Source: Drosophila persimilis
Lineage: Eukaryota; Arthropoda; Insecta; Diptera; Drosophilidae
Reading direction: 5' to 3'
Assembly: GCF_003286085.1 (NCBI RefSeq)
Contig: NW_020825294.1
Location: 8,866,001 to 8,930,000 of the forward strand
DNA: 64,000 nucleotides
The notes beneath the pieces are model-generated. The model was not told where the DNA came from. It saw only the letters and a program-made list of their open reading frames with translations, and did not search any database. The position numbers were made by a program, and so were the translations under genes. Below, one piece after another: positions 1 through 15,100 of this stretch; position 1 is the first letter of the stretch, and the number at the start of each line of letters is the position of its first letter.

Positions 1-3000
1 CTTTGCCGAGTAAACTGGGGGCCAGGGAGAGAGTGGCAGCAGAGGTACATGGAGGAGTCTGCCTAAATGCTTTCATCACTCAGCTGGAAAGGCGCACGCA
101 CGCCCCAGTGACTGCACGCACAGCCACGGCTACAACGCAATCTGTGGCAGGGGCAGTGACGGTTCAACACTGAGTCGGAGGTTAAAACCGCTTCAGATAG
201 AGACCCCAATAGACCGCCGCGACGGAGCAGCATAAACTGCTAATTTCACTAAAAATATGCTTTCAAATCAATCTCCTCCAGCCACCACTGACCGACTATG
301 AAGCTAATCTTGATCATGAGTACGGCCCCCAATCTAGACACTTTTCGACTCTAACTCTGACAATGTAATACCTTTTCTGACGGCGATAATATATGAGGTA
401 ATTTAAGGCTATTTTTGGAAAGTCGCGTCATCTATCAGCGATAATATGACGGTAATCGAACTTGATAATTCCAATTGAAATATTATGGGTTCGGATTTTG
501 ATTTGTGGGGGGATAATTTGAATGAAGTTGTCGCCGACTTGGCTGCCCCTTAAAATGAGGTGCACTGAACAAAACGTATGGATAGATACCCTTATTTCTG
601 CTGGATGGGTTGTAATATATTTTCCATTGACGTTGGTCAGGGATAGACGCACCCAAACGCAAGCAATAACTGCCAATTCAATGTCAATCCCCACGGCAAG
701 ATGCCACACGAATCTTGCTCTCTAGTGCAATCCATCATAGCTGGAGGCAGGAAAGCAATAACCTATCGCATGGGTAACATCGGTAATAGTTCAAACGGCC
801 ATGCCACCCGAGCATTGGACAAACAACCAGCATTGGCATTGGCATTGGCCATAAATCTCTCAATTGCAAAATATATGTAATATAAAGTTGATCTGAACAG
901 CAAAAACAAAGAAGAACGAGCCGGTGCTTTCCATAAATCAAATCACAATACAATACTCGGGTACTCGTACAGTAGTAATCTTTTCCCATTGAGACAGGGC
1001 CGACCTCTGATCCCTTTGAGTGCAGAATTGCATTTTATGTGGCAGGAAATTCAATTTACAATTTACAATTTACCATTTCCTCGTATTTTTTGTCTTGTTT
1101 TATTTTCAATCTCAAATATCACAGGGGCTCTGAGGGCTCTGAGGGCGAAGAGAAACGAAATACGAGTGTATTTGAATCTATACATACTCGTCCTGCACAG
1201 ATACAATTCCTAATGAACTTTGACACATGGCAGGGATACTGTCCGTGGGTGGCCTGCCCGCTGAGCCCGTTGAGCCCGCTCGCGTGTCCGTGTCACAAGT
1301 CAAGGGGGAAAGCAGCGACAACAGCAAAAACAGAATGCCCCAAGCTGCAAGCTTGACGCATGCAACTTTTTGGCGAACGGCACTCAGGGGGGCCACTGAG
1401 CCAAAGGACGGGGCAGCTACAATGTACCGAAACTGACTGATAGATGAACTGACTGACGGACAGACTGACTGACTCACCGACTGAATGAAGCTCTCCTAAG
1501 GAGGTCCTCTAGGAAATATTTTTGGCGATTTTTATGGGAAAAATGTGCTATTTTTGAGGGTGAATAATACAATACCTCTTATGGAATCGAATTATTCTGC
1601 TGTTTTACTGAAATTTACAAAAGGATAATTATTTATCGATCACCTAGGCCACTCCCGCTCCCCAGTCCCCACACAAAAGTCGCCAAGCGCACATGTCATG
1701 CCCCTGCATGACCGCGGCAAGGAAAACCGCAGGGGCGTGCCCAGGCTTATCGCAAAATCAGGACTTTAACTGCAGCAGAAATGGAAATGGAAATAGAAAT
1801 AGAAACAGTTAGTTGGTTCGTTAGTTGATTATTACGTGTCCTGTCCTTTCCACTGGCACTGGCACTGTCACTGCACTTTTTTGCGGTACAGTCCTGCTGC
1901 CGCAGCTTATCGCCGCTTAATGGGTGACTGCATTTCGGGGTTTACTTTTTGGGCTGACGCTGCGTATGCGCAATTCTCGCTGATTACGTATACCTCGCCG
2001 CATCATCGGACCGACCACCGACGAGCAACAATAGCGGGCGAGGCGATGCCTTGCCCCAAGTGCTCTTCCCGTTCCGAGACGGCTTACATTATGCAAACTT
2101 GGCAATAAAAATTCAATTAAGTTACAAGGACGCGCTGTCAAGTGCCCTCCCCCCGCTTGGGGGCAGAGGCCATGGATGATAGCTGAATTTGCCGATAAAT
2201 TGAGAACGTTTCGTAAGCGGCAGCAACAACAGGCGTGGCAGGGGCAGGTCCAGGGGCAACAACAAATTGTGACATGCTGTGCGGCCGCTCACGACTGTGA
2301 TGCACGTTTTAATTATAATTTTGACGCCAACTGTTTAAACACAGCTACGCTGCCGCCACACACATTCGAGACACATGCGCCATGTGCGAGCAGGGCCATG
2401 GAGCGATAACAAAGCCGGGGCCTATGTGAGAGTGCGTCTCGCTTGCACTAATTGCTTGGACCCAAGCAAGTGGCGGCACACCCGAAGCACACCCCCCGCG
2501 GGGCACACAAAGAGCACACATGGTCAAAACAAGTCACGAAACCATCAGCCGCCAGGCCCAAAGGCAGAAGAATGCATCGGGAGAAATTCTCGTAAAATTG
2601 AATTGAAACCAAAGCCATACGAGCACGATGGATGAAAGGACCGCTTTCTCATGCCGCTGTCAAAGTTTGCATCCACTTCGACTGGCACCTCAGATTCGTT
2701 CCGGTTTCTGGCTGTCAAAGCTATCCTGCAACTCCCTCACATGGCCACTACTGAAAAGTCAAGGATGTTGCTCGGAACCAGCTCTTTTTTATGGCATTTC
2801 ACTTGCAGGTGCTTGTAGCTGCCGTAAACTACAAGCCAGATCAAAAGGAGGAAACCCAGAAAAGGAAAACACACATCAAATGTTACCCTCCATCTCTCTC
2901 TGGGCTCTGGGCTATCTTCAGCCTGTATTTGCAGCTGCCCTTTTAACACTCCTCTCACACCACGTAAGCTACATAGTAGATTCCAAATAGGACACAACCA

Positions 3001-4900
3001 AAGGAGAGCCAGGAGTCTTTAATAGCCAATAGTCTGAAGTGCGATTTTGCCTTCCACTTTGTTATGGGAGCCGTAGCCGTCTCCGGACACGTCTCCCGGC
3101 TATCAGTCGAAGAACAAAATTATGTTTGAACCAAACAGAACAGAACCCGACACAGACTTCAGCGAAGAGGGGATACAATAACTTATCGAAGTCAGTCACC
3201 AGAATAGCCCAGATTATGAGGGATTTATCGAAGGCAGTGCTTTAGAGTCCTCGGCGATTAATACCTCGACGTAAGTACAGGATGTATCTGTCTTAGTAGC
3301 GATAGGACTTGCTACTTGCTTACCTCCACTCAGGCAGACAACAGAGTAGATCAATGGGGTCTCCAGCCGCATAGGTCTCACCCCAAAAATGTGGAGAAAT
3401 CGGATGGAGCCTCTAATCTGTCCCCTCACTTTTCACAGTGCATTCAAAAGACGGCAGGCATGTGACCGTGTGCCGTAGCCGTAGCCGTATGCCACATGCC
3501 ACATGCCGCATGACGCTAGCCGCTTGCCACACGCCGTCTCTGTGGCTGTGTCCACTTTTGAGTGTGAGTGCGGTGCGGGGTGGAAGAGGCCTAGCCATGT
3601 GTTTCTGTGGGGGTGTAGGAGTGCCGGTTAGATTTATAGCCCCCAAAGCTGTAGATCCGTGGGGTGGCTCTGGGTATGGCTGTGGACTGTGCCTGTCTCT
3701 GGGGCTGTGTCCGTGTGCAGTCTGTACTCAATTAATACTCATCAGCGTGACATTAGTGCCATTCGCAGATGAGAATCGGAAGAGGAAAGCAGGAAAAAGC
3801 ACAGATACACAGACAAGACAGTTGAACACGTGCGGCGCTCCAGCGGCCAATTATTCGGCATCCTGAGAGGACATAATACCTCCGCCCACCTAATGCGTCC
3901 TCTCACTCAATCAAAGTTCGTCTCGTTCGAGACGTCTTCTTCAGTCCATCAACGAATCGGTGCCATAAATCTCTTTCAAGTGTGCTACTCATCATCAACA
4001 ACAGACATTTTTATGCGAAGCATGAACTTTAAACCAAATAAATAGAAAATGGTGGCTCTTCTGCCGTTCTGCTCTCTCCGCTTTTTATGGCACAGCAAAA
4101 TTTAATGCGACATTTGGCTTTAATTAGTCCATAAAACGGGGACGGGACGGGACGGCAGCAAGAAAACTTTAAACAGTGGGCAAAACTTGAGCTCAGGAGA
4201 AGGCCAACAAACAGGGAAAAGCACATAAAAGGGAAAACCGCAGGAAAGCCACAACATGGGGGGCCAGGGCAGGGGCAGGGCCAGTGTCCTTAGTTGACCA
4301 AATGGGAAATGCCTGGAAATCATTGAGCGTAAATTAAATGTAATTGAAAGCGATTGACAAATGGAATCGAGATCTGCCAGACCAAAGGCGAATGGGAATC
4401 TGGGGGGATTTGCGGCGATTTGTGGGGTGGGTCCGAGCTCAATTAAACTCTGAATGCCCTCGATTCGGATAGAGAATAATCTTAATAATTGTTTATGTGT
4501 GGCATTGTAAGAGTCTCCAATTGTGTGAAGTTTTCGTAAGAAATGCAAGACAATAGAAGCGTCTTTGCATTGTTAATTGCATGTTACGTATACGTAACGT
4601 ATGCGACTAGTAGGCATTAATCAATTGTTAATAGAGGTGCCTACAGACTCTACAAAGTCTAGATGGAAGCCCATCCACGGCCCACAAAGTACCCATAAAA
4701 ACTTGTAGTTGATCAAAGGAACTGTCTGTTAGATCCCCTCCAATCGAAACTTCAATCTCTCAAAGTTTCCATTCAACCCAATCGATGGACTTTTGCTTTA
4801 TTTGTTTTGTTTATCTTTAACTCATAAGAGCGATAAATTTATGATGAAATAAATACGACAGTATGCAATTGAACTTTCAAGAACTTTCCTTCACATAGTA
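1..4900. other. Intergenic or intronic DNA, no gene recognised
   Basis: I read both strands and saw no open frame with fly-like codon use, recognisable domain or consistent splice sites. Open frames here are short and overlap one another in several frames. The stretch alternates GC-rich, purine-biased pieces with AT-rich pieces and contains short simple repeats such as GGCACT runs near 1855 and GCCGTA/GCCACAT runs near 3470-3530. It could be part of a large intron of a gene extending left of the window, but nothing in the sequence proves that. Confidence 0.5.
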
Positions 4901-4939
4901 ACTTTATTTTAGTAGGAGAGAGTACTCGAAGCACGGCTC

Positions 4940-4993
4940 TGCCTCTTGGTGCTCTCTCAGTTTCACTCGACCAAGAGAGTTCTCCGAGAGGCA
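4940..4993. repeat. Imperfect inverted repeat (hairpin-like)
   Basis: TGCCTCTTGG at 4940-4949 is answered by CCGAGAGGCA at 4984-4993, a 9 of 10 match as an inverted repeat. The 34-base centre also contains partly complementary CTCTCTC and GAGAG runs. It sits in a GA/CT-rich stretch (about 4915-5030). It could be a GAGA-factor-type regulatory region or chance in low-complexity DNA. Confidence 0.3.
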
Positions 4994-5689
4994 ACCTTTC
5001 GAGTCAGGAATGAGCAGTCAGGAGAGTGCGGGAGTGATATTTCCGAACACCTTTGGACTTTTGCTAGCAACTGAAAAGTGCTGCCAAAGATAATATTTAT
5101 TTTAGCTGCGAACTAACGCCCAAACGGTGACCTTACGTTCCACGGCTTTACTAAAAGTCACCGGGAGTTAGATAAGTTAAATTATGCTCTACTGTTATTG
5201 ATAACGAAGCGGCCTTAAACGGCCTTTGGGGGACACTAGATAAGAGGAAACTTATCACGGGAAATATGTAGATATTCTAAAATTCAATTTCCAGCAACAC
5301 ATTTTTCGGGTACCCAGCGAAACGATTGGTCCACAAACAAATAAAAAACAGACATTAAATACCCCAAAAGTTGATGAACTGCAGAATATTGTTTTGCGGA
5401 ATGTACAGATCTAAACACACAAAGGATTCGAAATGCTTACGTTGGAATATTGTACACTCATCCGCATTGTCGGCCGGGCCATTAAATCGCTTGAGGGCGG
5501 ACGCAGACTAAACTCCGAAATGTTTGGGATCTCTTCATTGACGATATGTTTGGTTCTGGGTTCTAGTGTTTGTTGAATATATTCAATACTCAACAAAAAT
5601 CAAATAAATTTAATCACTTTTTCAAGATATTAGCTGAAGCTTTATTTACAAAATATTTGAATTTGTTTCCACTTTTTGTTTGAATCCAC

Positions 5690-6065
5690 GCACAGTATTT
5701 TCCGAGCACACGCGCCTCGAAGCAACAACAAATGACGGAAGCCGCCAACGAAAAGCGGGAAAAGCGCCGTGTTTTCCACCTTCGACTCGTTTTCTGGCCA
5801 ACGGCCACAAATAGTGCTTCGAATCTCAATCCTGAATTTCCGCCGCTTCGAAAAAGAACGTTAATTCAAACGTATTCGAAGGGAGAGAGAGACACTCTCA
5901 CGAACGCGCTCCGGTATGAGCTGCAACCACGCGGCGTATGAGCAACGACTGAAATTGTATTTGAGCGAAAAGAGCTTCTCTGCCGAAAAATACACCCGGT
6001 CGAGCAGGTTCGTTCGCAACATCGAACCTCGAACCACGAACCTCAACCTCGAGCTGGCTAGAAGT
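5690..6065 (+). promoter_or_regulatory. GAGA-rich, promoter-like stretch of unknown target
   Basis: A GC-richer island in AT-rich surroundings. It carries a GAGAGAGAGA run followed by CACTCTC near 5880-5900, several TTCGAA/TTCG elements and a run of CGAACCTCGAACC-type direct repeats at about 6020-6055. Short open frames cross it but none has fly-like coding structure. The composition resembles a TATA-less fly promoter or 5' leader, but I could not connect it to a coding exon on either strand. Confidence 0.25.
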
Positions 6066-6129
6066 ACTGTGTATGGCAGTAGTTCTATATGGTTAGATGG
6101 TGTACCATTAAGAGAATGGGAAGAGTAAA

Positions 6130-9100
6130 ACAATGTATTTGAGGTGTGGATAGATCTCGAGGAGAAGAATCCAGGCTGGCTGGCTCATGATGACGCGGCG
6201 GTGGCTGAACGCCAGAGCCGAAGACCTGTGTTAGACCTATCGTTAGCCGTTGGGTGGAATTATCTCTTCTTTTTTGGATCATTTATTCAGGATTAGAGTG
6301 GGAGTACCCTAAATGATGATGACGCTACTGAGTTGAGTGTATACACTCACCCACACACTATTTATGGGAAAGCCAACTACAACAAACTTCGCTCACTCAT
6401 CCTGATAATGACACCTAATGGATGTACATCAAATGCGTTGACAGGCTTCCTTCAAGGACCTCTGTATTGTTTGCGGCGTGGCCCGTGACCTATGTTAATG
6501 TCTATGAACCAGCGATCTTTCCTTTTATATTACATTCATAATATATCAATCATAAACAGTCTGCAACTTAAATACAGAAGTACCACTGTACCTCTTTAAG
6601 AGAACCGCAACACACTCTGGATAGAATCAGCGGAATGTTGATTCACAGAAGATGCAAGGATTGACAGTTCCCCTACCACCCACTGATCCCGTCCCTTTTG
6701 TTAGTTGGCATCTCAAATGCCGTCCCCCAAAAATTTGATGGTTTCCGGTTTGATTGAAACCAAGAATACGCCAATATTTGTAGTGTCGCACGACTTTGGA
6801 AACTGTTGGCAGAGCTGATGTAATGTATCTCCTGTTACCAATTCCAAGTAAACTTGGGCCCTCTCTGGCCCTGCTTTACGAAACCCAAAAGAAAGGACAC
6901 CACTGGAGGGGATGAGAGGATGGGGGTGTCAGCTCGTGGCGGCGTTTTGACGTGTTAATGCTTCTTTTGGCCAACGATTTGCGTTGGCCGAGCTCTCGTA
7001 TAGCAGCATACGGCTCACCCATCGCCCCGCTCTCCGCCTCACACTTTATTTTGTTGCTTTTAAATGATTTTCCATTTACAAATTTCACGCGTCTAAATGT
7101 TTGTCTTCTGCTTGTTGGACTGTTGTTGCTTATCTATTTCCTTTTGATTTTTATTTTTGATTTTCCTTTTGCCTTTTTTCCCTGAATGCCGCTGGCGAAA
7201 TTCCCGTTCATTCATAAAAAAAGAAGGTGCACGGACGGGTGCGGGAGGTGGGGGGTTTGTGCGACTCGCGGACGTGGAAAACAGAAAACAGCAAACAATA
7301 AAAGGCCAGAGCAGCAACGCCGGCAGAGAGCCAGAGAAACGGCAGAGCAACGCCAGAGACTGGCCAGACAAACAGGCGGGAAAAGTGAATGGGGTGGGAA
7401 GGGAGAGGGTGGGGGAAAACCATTCTGGAGATGGTATAGCCATGAGGGCGAAGGAGGGCGAAGGAGGGCGAAGTGGACGAAGTTTTGTTTTTGGTAACGT
7501 CGCTGTTGGCTCTTTTACTTTTGGCTTTATTTATATTAATACATATGTATTTGTATCTGTGTGCTCCTATGGCTGTGTGTGTGTGTGTGTCTTATTTTTA
7601 TTTATTTTCTTTTTATTCAACGCGTCTGAAAACAAAACACAAAACGCAAAAAAATGTTGTCAGATTTTTGTTACTTTTTACGAGGAACAAAAGAACAGGG
7701 AAAAAAAAAAACAAAAATCAAAACAAAAATGTTCAAAAAGAAGAACCTAAAAAAAGCGAAAGCTGTAGCCTAACGACTGATAAAATTGAATCGACACTGA
7801 GAGAAAATATGGGAAGCAATGGGAGTAGACATCGATGGATGATATTTGATTGAAAACTTCAACTCTTTTGTGTAAACGAGATTCACCAAGGAAACCACTC
7901 GGATCCGAGCAAACAGCGATAAATATTAAGGGTAATCAAGGTGACTGTTTTCCTAGAGATCCGCGGAATTAAATTATTCGATTAAAACACCCCACAACAT
8001 TCCGCAACCCAGTTTTCTCTGAGTGTATAAGGAGCCGCCTCCGCCTCGACCTTAGCCCTTGTTCCCTTGTTCTGCATTTTCTGTGGTTTTTCCTTCGGGT
8101 CCACCAGCAGGAGAAACGGAAAGAACAAAACAAAAATATGCCAGCTGAAAATGTCAACCGAAGGGAAGCAAGGACAAACTGTTAGTCGATAAGGTCGTCC
8201 GAATCAGAGCACACACAGAATCGGGTTAGAGCTGTCAGACATTCTGTCAGGTCGGAGGAGGAGTTGGAGGTGGAGGTGGGCACGGGATGGGGATGGGAGT
8301 GGGCCAGTAGTGATACCCCAAGCAGCGATTACCCTAATTCTCTGGCAGGATTCGGAGTGGGTTTCGGCGGGGGGTTCGCTGGGTTTAAAGCTGAGAGAAT
8401 CCTGCCACCGTTCCACGAAATTGGAAATTGGTTTTCCATGATTTATCTCTGCCATTGGCGGTTCAACAGAACGAAGCGGATACGATTCTGATGAGGATGA
8501 TGCATACATACATATGTGCGAGTAAACGGATTGAATAACAGGATTGTTGGTAGGGATTAACGCCATGGAGAGGTTGCTCAAACGAAACCAAAGGAAACCA
8601 CCTTCGTCACTCCTTTTGCGAGGGCTTTCCCATCCCAGGCACTTGTAACCTTTCCAAGGTCCACCTTCCACCACTTACATAACCGTTCAAGGGCTGCACT
8701 GCTGACGCCTGATCTTTCGGCACATAGTTCGAGCCAAAACGTGGGTTTATTTTTAAACGGAACGAAGAACCCGAAATTACAATTATTTATGTGAGAGGCG
8801 AATAATTCATGGCTCATTTGCCGCTGCACCTGAAGGCTTATTAAAATAGAGCGAACGAACCCGAGAACCCAAGCAGAATAAATAGAAGCAGGCCACAGTC
8901 GAGTGTTCCGACTATAGGATACCCTGCCCGCCGCGAAGATTCATTCATAAATAGCCTGTCCGATTGTGTTGTTAATATTTGATTTAATAATTATTAATTT
9001 ATCCGTAAAGTTGTACCCAACAGGGGAGGAGAAACGAGGAGGCGATCGATACACGTAGTGCCTAGGGGATGGGAAACCCCTTTATTTCGGACTTATGATT

Positions 9101-12100
9101 AATATTTGTACTACTCTAAGACTCGTATTCTCGTGTACCGAACACCGAATACCCAGAGCCAAAAGTCATACCAAGGGGACACGGGAGACGGGAGACAAGG
9201 GTGTGCGAGTGCGAGTGCGCTCCCCGCATGCGGCTTCTGACATTGTTGCTGTCGTTCCTGTTGTCTCTGTGGCCGTTGACAGGCAAACAGCAAAACCAGA
9301 TAAAAGACAGCAGCAATGGCAACGGCAACGGCAACGGCAACGGAAAACTGAAATAATGATACCGCAAATCGGGGAGGAGCAACAAACCGAGCGAACAGTT
9401 GGCATTTTCGATTTGCGTCAACGTCGTTGGTCGTTGGTCGCTGGTCGCTGCACGTTGGTCGTTGGCAGTGTCCGGAGATGGACGGACCTGAAGACCGAGC
9501 AGCCCAGCGCTGGGCGGAGGGAGGAGGGAGGCGGCAGGAGGGCGGAGGGCGGACAGCCGGACTGCCGGTCATGTAAAATTGATGTACAAACGATTCTGTC
9601 TCTCGGTCCCGTCTGGTCCGCATGTGAAATAATTATTAATAAAAATAATGTGCCATGAAATGTTTTCGTTGTCGTCCTCGCAGATGCACTTCCGCCTGCT
9701 GCGCTGTGGCTGGGTTCCTTGTATGTTTGGGAAGGGGGTGGGGGCTAAGGAGGGCAGATATACGGGCATCTCTACGGGTAATTAACAAACAGCGGGACGG
9801 GCTATAGTCAAGTTTTGCCAGCTCTCAGCTGGTGCCAGGGGAGTCGTACTCTTGCATCGCAAAACATTTTAGTTTTAATGACAACAGCAGAAGGGAATTC
9901 CTGTAGGAGGGATGTGCATGTACATAAGAGTTTAAGATAATTCGAAACCTTGAAGTATTCTCGTTCACTCGAGATTTAATGCGTTTTTGTACACACTCCA
10001 GGCACTTGAATGCACAATTTTGAATTCAAGCAAATCGGTTTTTGTTATTCTATGAGTACTTCCTACAAATCATCGAATATCCAATACGAGTAATAATGGG
10101 AGTATTCCTTTTATACTCGAAAGAGTCAACAACGTCTTTGGGTCATCTGCTGCTTCTGTAAAACCACTGAAGCCTCGAGAAATCTTTGAGATTGTTGGAA
10201 CACTTGGTTCGTTGTCCTATCCTCCTGCTTCCTGTATAAAGGAGTATGACCTGCCTCAAATCGATCCACATCGAAATACATTATCAGAAACCCCTCCACC
10301 ACCTACCCCTTCGAGCAATTACTGCCAAATGCTTGAGAGAACATCCGACAGTAAGTAGCTAATTATCCCAACTCGGTCCGGACGGACACCTTCCTTCAAC
10401 GCCATGCCACGCCCACAGATGCCCGGCTGCCCCTTGCGTCCGCCGCTTTTCAATTAGCTTTGAATGTGATTTTGAATTAAATTAAATCGGTTATTTTTAT
10501 ACGGCCAGTATAATTACATTTTATTCGGCATTAATTGCTGCCGCCTTCCTCTGTGCGGCCGAGCAGGTCGTTCTCCCCCAGCCCCTCTGCCCCACAGGCC
10601 TCTAAAAGCCTGTTGTATGTATCTTTCATTTATATTTGAAAACTTGGCACAAACCGTGCCCACAATGGGCAGTGCATGACGCAAGTGACACGACCACGAC
10701 CACGACATCGAAAGCCCAAGACATACCCTCGTGCGGGGTCCCACCTCCGATTTTTTTGGCCAACTGAACGAACATGGGTTTCGGTTTGGGTTCGGTTTAG
10801 GGTTTGGATTGCAGTATTTTGAAGGCATTTTAATTACTTGCAAATTAATGGCGCATATTGCATGCCCGCGAAATCGTTGAAGATGAAACGAATACAAGCC
10901 ATAATTATGCGAATGTGGATCATAAATACTTCGGACTGCAGACTGCCTGGGCGGGGGGCGTGTGCTTGGAAAAGCGAAAAATTTCACGAGGGATCTTAGC
11001 CGTGAGCAGACGCTAAACATAGATGCCCGAATAAACAAAGTCAAAGGCGATCGCCGAGTGTACTGCATTTAAAAGCATCTTCCCCTTCCTTCCTCTCCAT
11101 AGGTAAACAATATTGGGAATTATCCAAAGCGGAAAGCGAACAGAAGCACCCTAGTCGATGATGGATGATGGGCAATAATTGCACAGATAATGGAATGTGT
11201 CCCATGAATAGCTTAGCTCTTAAATGCTGTGCTGTTCCACAAATCAGAAATGCTCCAAAATTCTCTGTCCATGCAGCACACAATGCAAATCCAGAAAATA
11301 TATACGAGTATACATACATATATGTATGTACGAGTAAAAAAGCGGCAACTGCATCGGCAAAGGCATTAAATTAGTGAGCCAGGGGCACTTGTGCCCAACG
11401 TGGCCATCATTTCGATGCCCAAAAAGTTGGCAACAAATTCGCGCGCCGTTTTTCAAGTACCGTTTTGGCCGCAGTCCCTGTGTCTGCGTTTCCCCTCCAC
11501 CTGTCCCTGCCCCCTTGCCTTTGCCTCCTCTTGGTGAAGTGCTCGGATGCGGCGCTGGGCGCCCCATTGAAACTGTTTGTGCCACCAGCCAGTGCAGCTT
11601 GGCCATTCAGACACACACACGAGTATCTGTATATCACCACAGCTGTGTGATGGAGTCACAGCTTGAGTTTGTGTGTGCTTGCATGTGTTGATGGGTTGGC
11701 CCATTTCCCCATAAAATATTCAATAATAATCTTCGCCTTGACCACGTCGCATATGCCGAGTGCCAAAAGGACTTTTGTTGGCTTCCGTATCCATTCAAAC
11801 ACTTTCTAAGGACTCGAGAGGGGAAGGAGCAAAACAAATGCCTGGAAAAATGTATAAAAATGAAATGAAATCATTGCAAAATATTTGGAAATACTTTTTG
11901 GACCTTTTTCGTTTACTTTTTTCTCTCATAGTGCCACATCTAAGCGAATAGAAATATTAGAAACTTCCCACACTTTTCCTTAAATATTTACATACTGGTA
12001 AGCAAAGGCCGAAGCGATGATTTTTTGGAATTTTAATCAAAAAGAAAAACATAGTTCATGTCAGTTTTCTGTTGAACTTTCGAAAGTATTTAATCTAATA

Positions 12101-15100
12101 CATATGTAGGTGTATGTACGATTATGGCCTCTAAAAACGTGTTCTGGAAACCACAAACTTTCTTGATATATTAACAATGAATCGATCTATGCTAAAAATA
12201 TTACTTCATATAATTTGGTAGGTAGCGGTTTGACTTTTGAAAATTGTTGAACCTATTCAGTTGAGCGGCACTGTATGTGGAAAAGAATTTTTATTTACAA
12301 ACAAAAAAGTGTTCTGTGTTCAGTTCAGAGGGCAAAGTAATATGCTCATTGTATGGCTCATAAATGAATATAACATTAGTTTATAAATAGCGGAAAATTA
12401 ACGTTGAAAGTAACAAAATTATCATTATATGACGCTTCTGCATACTCTCTTGGTCTCAGTAGTAATGAAAATAGTGTAATAAAACTTAAAAATGCATAAC
12501 CCATTACCATCCAGAGGCTGTTTTAGTCAGCCTTTTGGTGCAGCACTGGCTTAGAAGATAAATTCTGTAATTTTGGTTTTATTGGGGAATATTTTAAGAG
12601 TTTAAAGTGCAACAATCTCTGCGGATCTCTCCACTGAGACTTCAACAGAAAACCACTAAAATGTAAGTTGAAGCATCTCCAGTCTCCGGGAAAGTTTCGC
12701 CATAAACATTGTGTACACAATTGTTGTTGTTTTATGTTTTTTTGTTGTCTGCATGAATTTGATTAATTTATATTTTCATGCATATATTTCCCTTGTTATC
12801 CATTTGCTTTTAGCGCCTTTGTCAGAGCACTTGAAATGCTTTGTTTGTACGTACGTATATTTTATATCAGCCAGACAGCATCTAGATATAGATTTATGTA
12901 TTCTCTATGTATTTTGTGTGCCGTGCTGTGCTGTGTGTTCTGCGTGGCAAATGGACAGTTGGCCATTAAATGGCCTCCGTGCCCCCCCAGATGTGGCCAC
13001 AAGTGCTCATCGTAATCGTATTTCATTTTTCTCAGTTTACATTCAATTTGCTCCCGACAATCAGCATTCAGCATTCGACATTCGACCGAAAAGTCGCTTG
13101 AGCAAAAACATTTGGTTTCACTTTGCGCATAATTAACTTTTTCATTTGCCGCCCTACAAACACATTTCCACATTTTCCGTATTTGTGTATATTTTCCGAT
13201 GATTTTACCGCCATGCCTGAATCGCTGCTAAATTCAATTGAATATTTCGGGATATTGCGGGGATTATTTTGAAAAGCTGCGATAATTATGCATAAATCTC
13301 TTTTATGATGTGGGGGCTATGTGAGTTATGTAATTTATGTATTTCAAAAATCTATATTTCGGCTTTTGGTTGTGTGAATTGAACGAGGATTGCCGGCTGA
13401 ATCACAATGCTTCATGGCGTAATGGTAATTGCGTATGATATGGTGCTATGAGGAATAAACAATTATGCTGGATAGGAGCTTAGGTGTTTGTTTATCTAGA
13501 AAGATGTCCAAAAGAGATATGTAAAGATGTTTAGATTGGATCCGTCCGCGTCTTTTGGAAGAAAGTTTGCCTATTACTTTGCAACAGGGAAAATCGATTA
13601 ACTTGAATAAATATAATAAGTAATTGAGTTCAATTTAGCCATAATTTCTATTTAAAGTTTATTTTTGGCTCCCCTACCGCGTTGCTGGCCTTTCTGACGT
13701 TGCTGGCGTACACGCTGCGTATGAGTAATGAGCAGAGGCGTTCGATTTCTTGCTCTTGAAACGATGCCAAGCGTGCTCAGACAATGGGCCATAGACTGGC
13801 AGCAGACGCGGACTTTTCATTGAAAATGTGTGGCACGAAGTGCGAGAATGGGAGAGTGGGGCAGTGGCGGCCCAGTCAGACACAGACGCAGCGACGGCGA
13901 ATAAGAAAATCCATTTCCAAAATAGCAAAGTAATTGCAAATCGTAAAACTCATGCAACCAGATCGAAAAAAACTACATTATATGGAGACCTCCTCCCTGA
14001 GACACATACATGCATATACGTAGTGTTTGTGTATGTTTGTGTGATGCTGCCTATGTGTATAAATACATGTTTTGGTGTTGTTTCGCACTCTCATTTTCTC
14101 GTAGTTGTTTTGCTGCCAGCGGACGACTGAAGGGGCCGATGATTATGTTCGTCAGTTTGATTACGCATACGCATTGTTGCCGCTGCTAGATCCAATTAGA
14201 GTGGACCCTGCCCCGCCCCCTGCTGCATGCCTGTGTGTGCGTGTGTGTGCGGCTAATTGTCAGCCAAGTGCACTCCTTTTAGTTACTTAAATGTAATTGC
14301 GCACAAGTGCAATTAAGCAGCTTGACACACGCGGCGCAAATTTCCACGCCAGCCAGGGCTCTGGGCCAGGACAGAGAAACACCCAAGCAGCTGTCGGGCC
14401 AACAGAGCTGTCGGCTTGGCTTTTACTACACCGCCAAAGGCGGTGGCTTACGGCTGTTTTACCGTCAAAGACAGTCTCCACTCCAGCTATTTCTATGGCG
14501 CGTGAGGCACATCCCATGCTATTCTATAATTTTTCCAATAACCAGTATCTTATCCATTATTACAGCTCCAATCTGATGTGGTACTGCTGATCTCCAAGAC
14601 TCTCGCACAAAAATCAATTCGAATCCATATTTCTTTCGATTCAAGTCCTAGGCATCACTGGTGCCTGCCACTCCTCAGACATCGGCCCCTGACTCCTCGG
14701 CCGCTCCTGCACTTTGTCTTCATTCATTTCGAGGCAGATTCGCCATCAAGTCGTAAATTTTAAATGCCTTTGTAGGTCATTGCTGCCAAAAGGGGCAGGA
14801 GCATCGAGAAAGCGAAAAGAAAATAAACGAAACGAGAAGAAAAGAAAAGAGGAAGAACACGAAAAAGAGAAAGAACTCTTGTAAGACGAAAGTTTGAGCT
14901 GAAATTTTGCCAAGCGAGTCTTTTGAACTGCAGTCTCCCGTGGCTCCTCCGCTCCTTCAAGGCGAAATTTATGCGCCTGGCTGCGTCGGTCAGCGAAATG
15001 GCGCCAAAGTTCAAAGCTCCAGTCAAAGGTTGAGCGGCCCGGTGCCCCACACGTGCTCTGAGCGAGGGGCAGAGAGCCACTTAGTGGCCTTCTCCCACTC

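Noticed and set aside
9095..9658. A 187-codon plus-strand frame and overlapping minus-strand frames up to 170 codons
   Set aside because: Composed of low-complexity repeats (GGCAAC hexamers, Arg/Gln runs) and open on both strands; no ATG context, domain or splice support.
10514..11068. A 184-codon minus-strand frame
   Set aside because: Amino-acid content is mixed and repetitive with no recognisable domain; codon use is not fly-like and there are no flanking gene signals.
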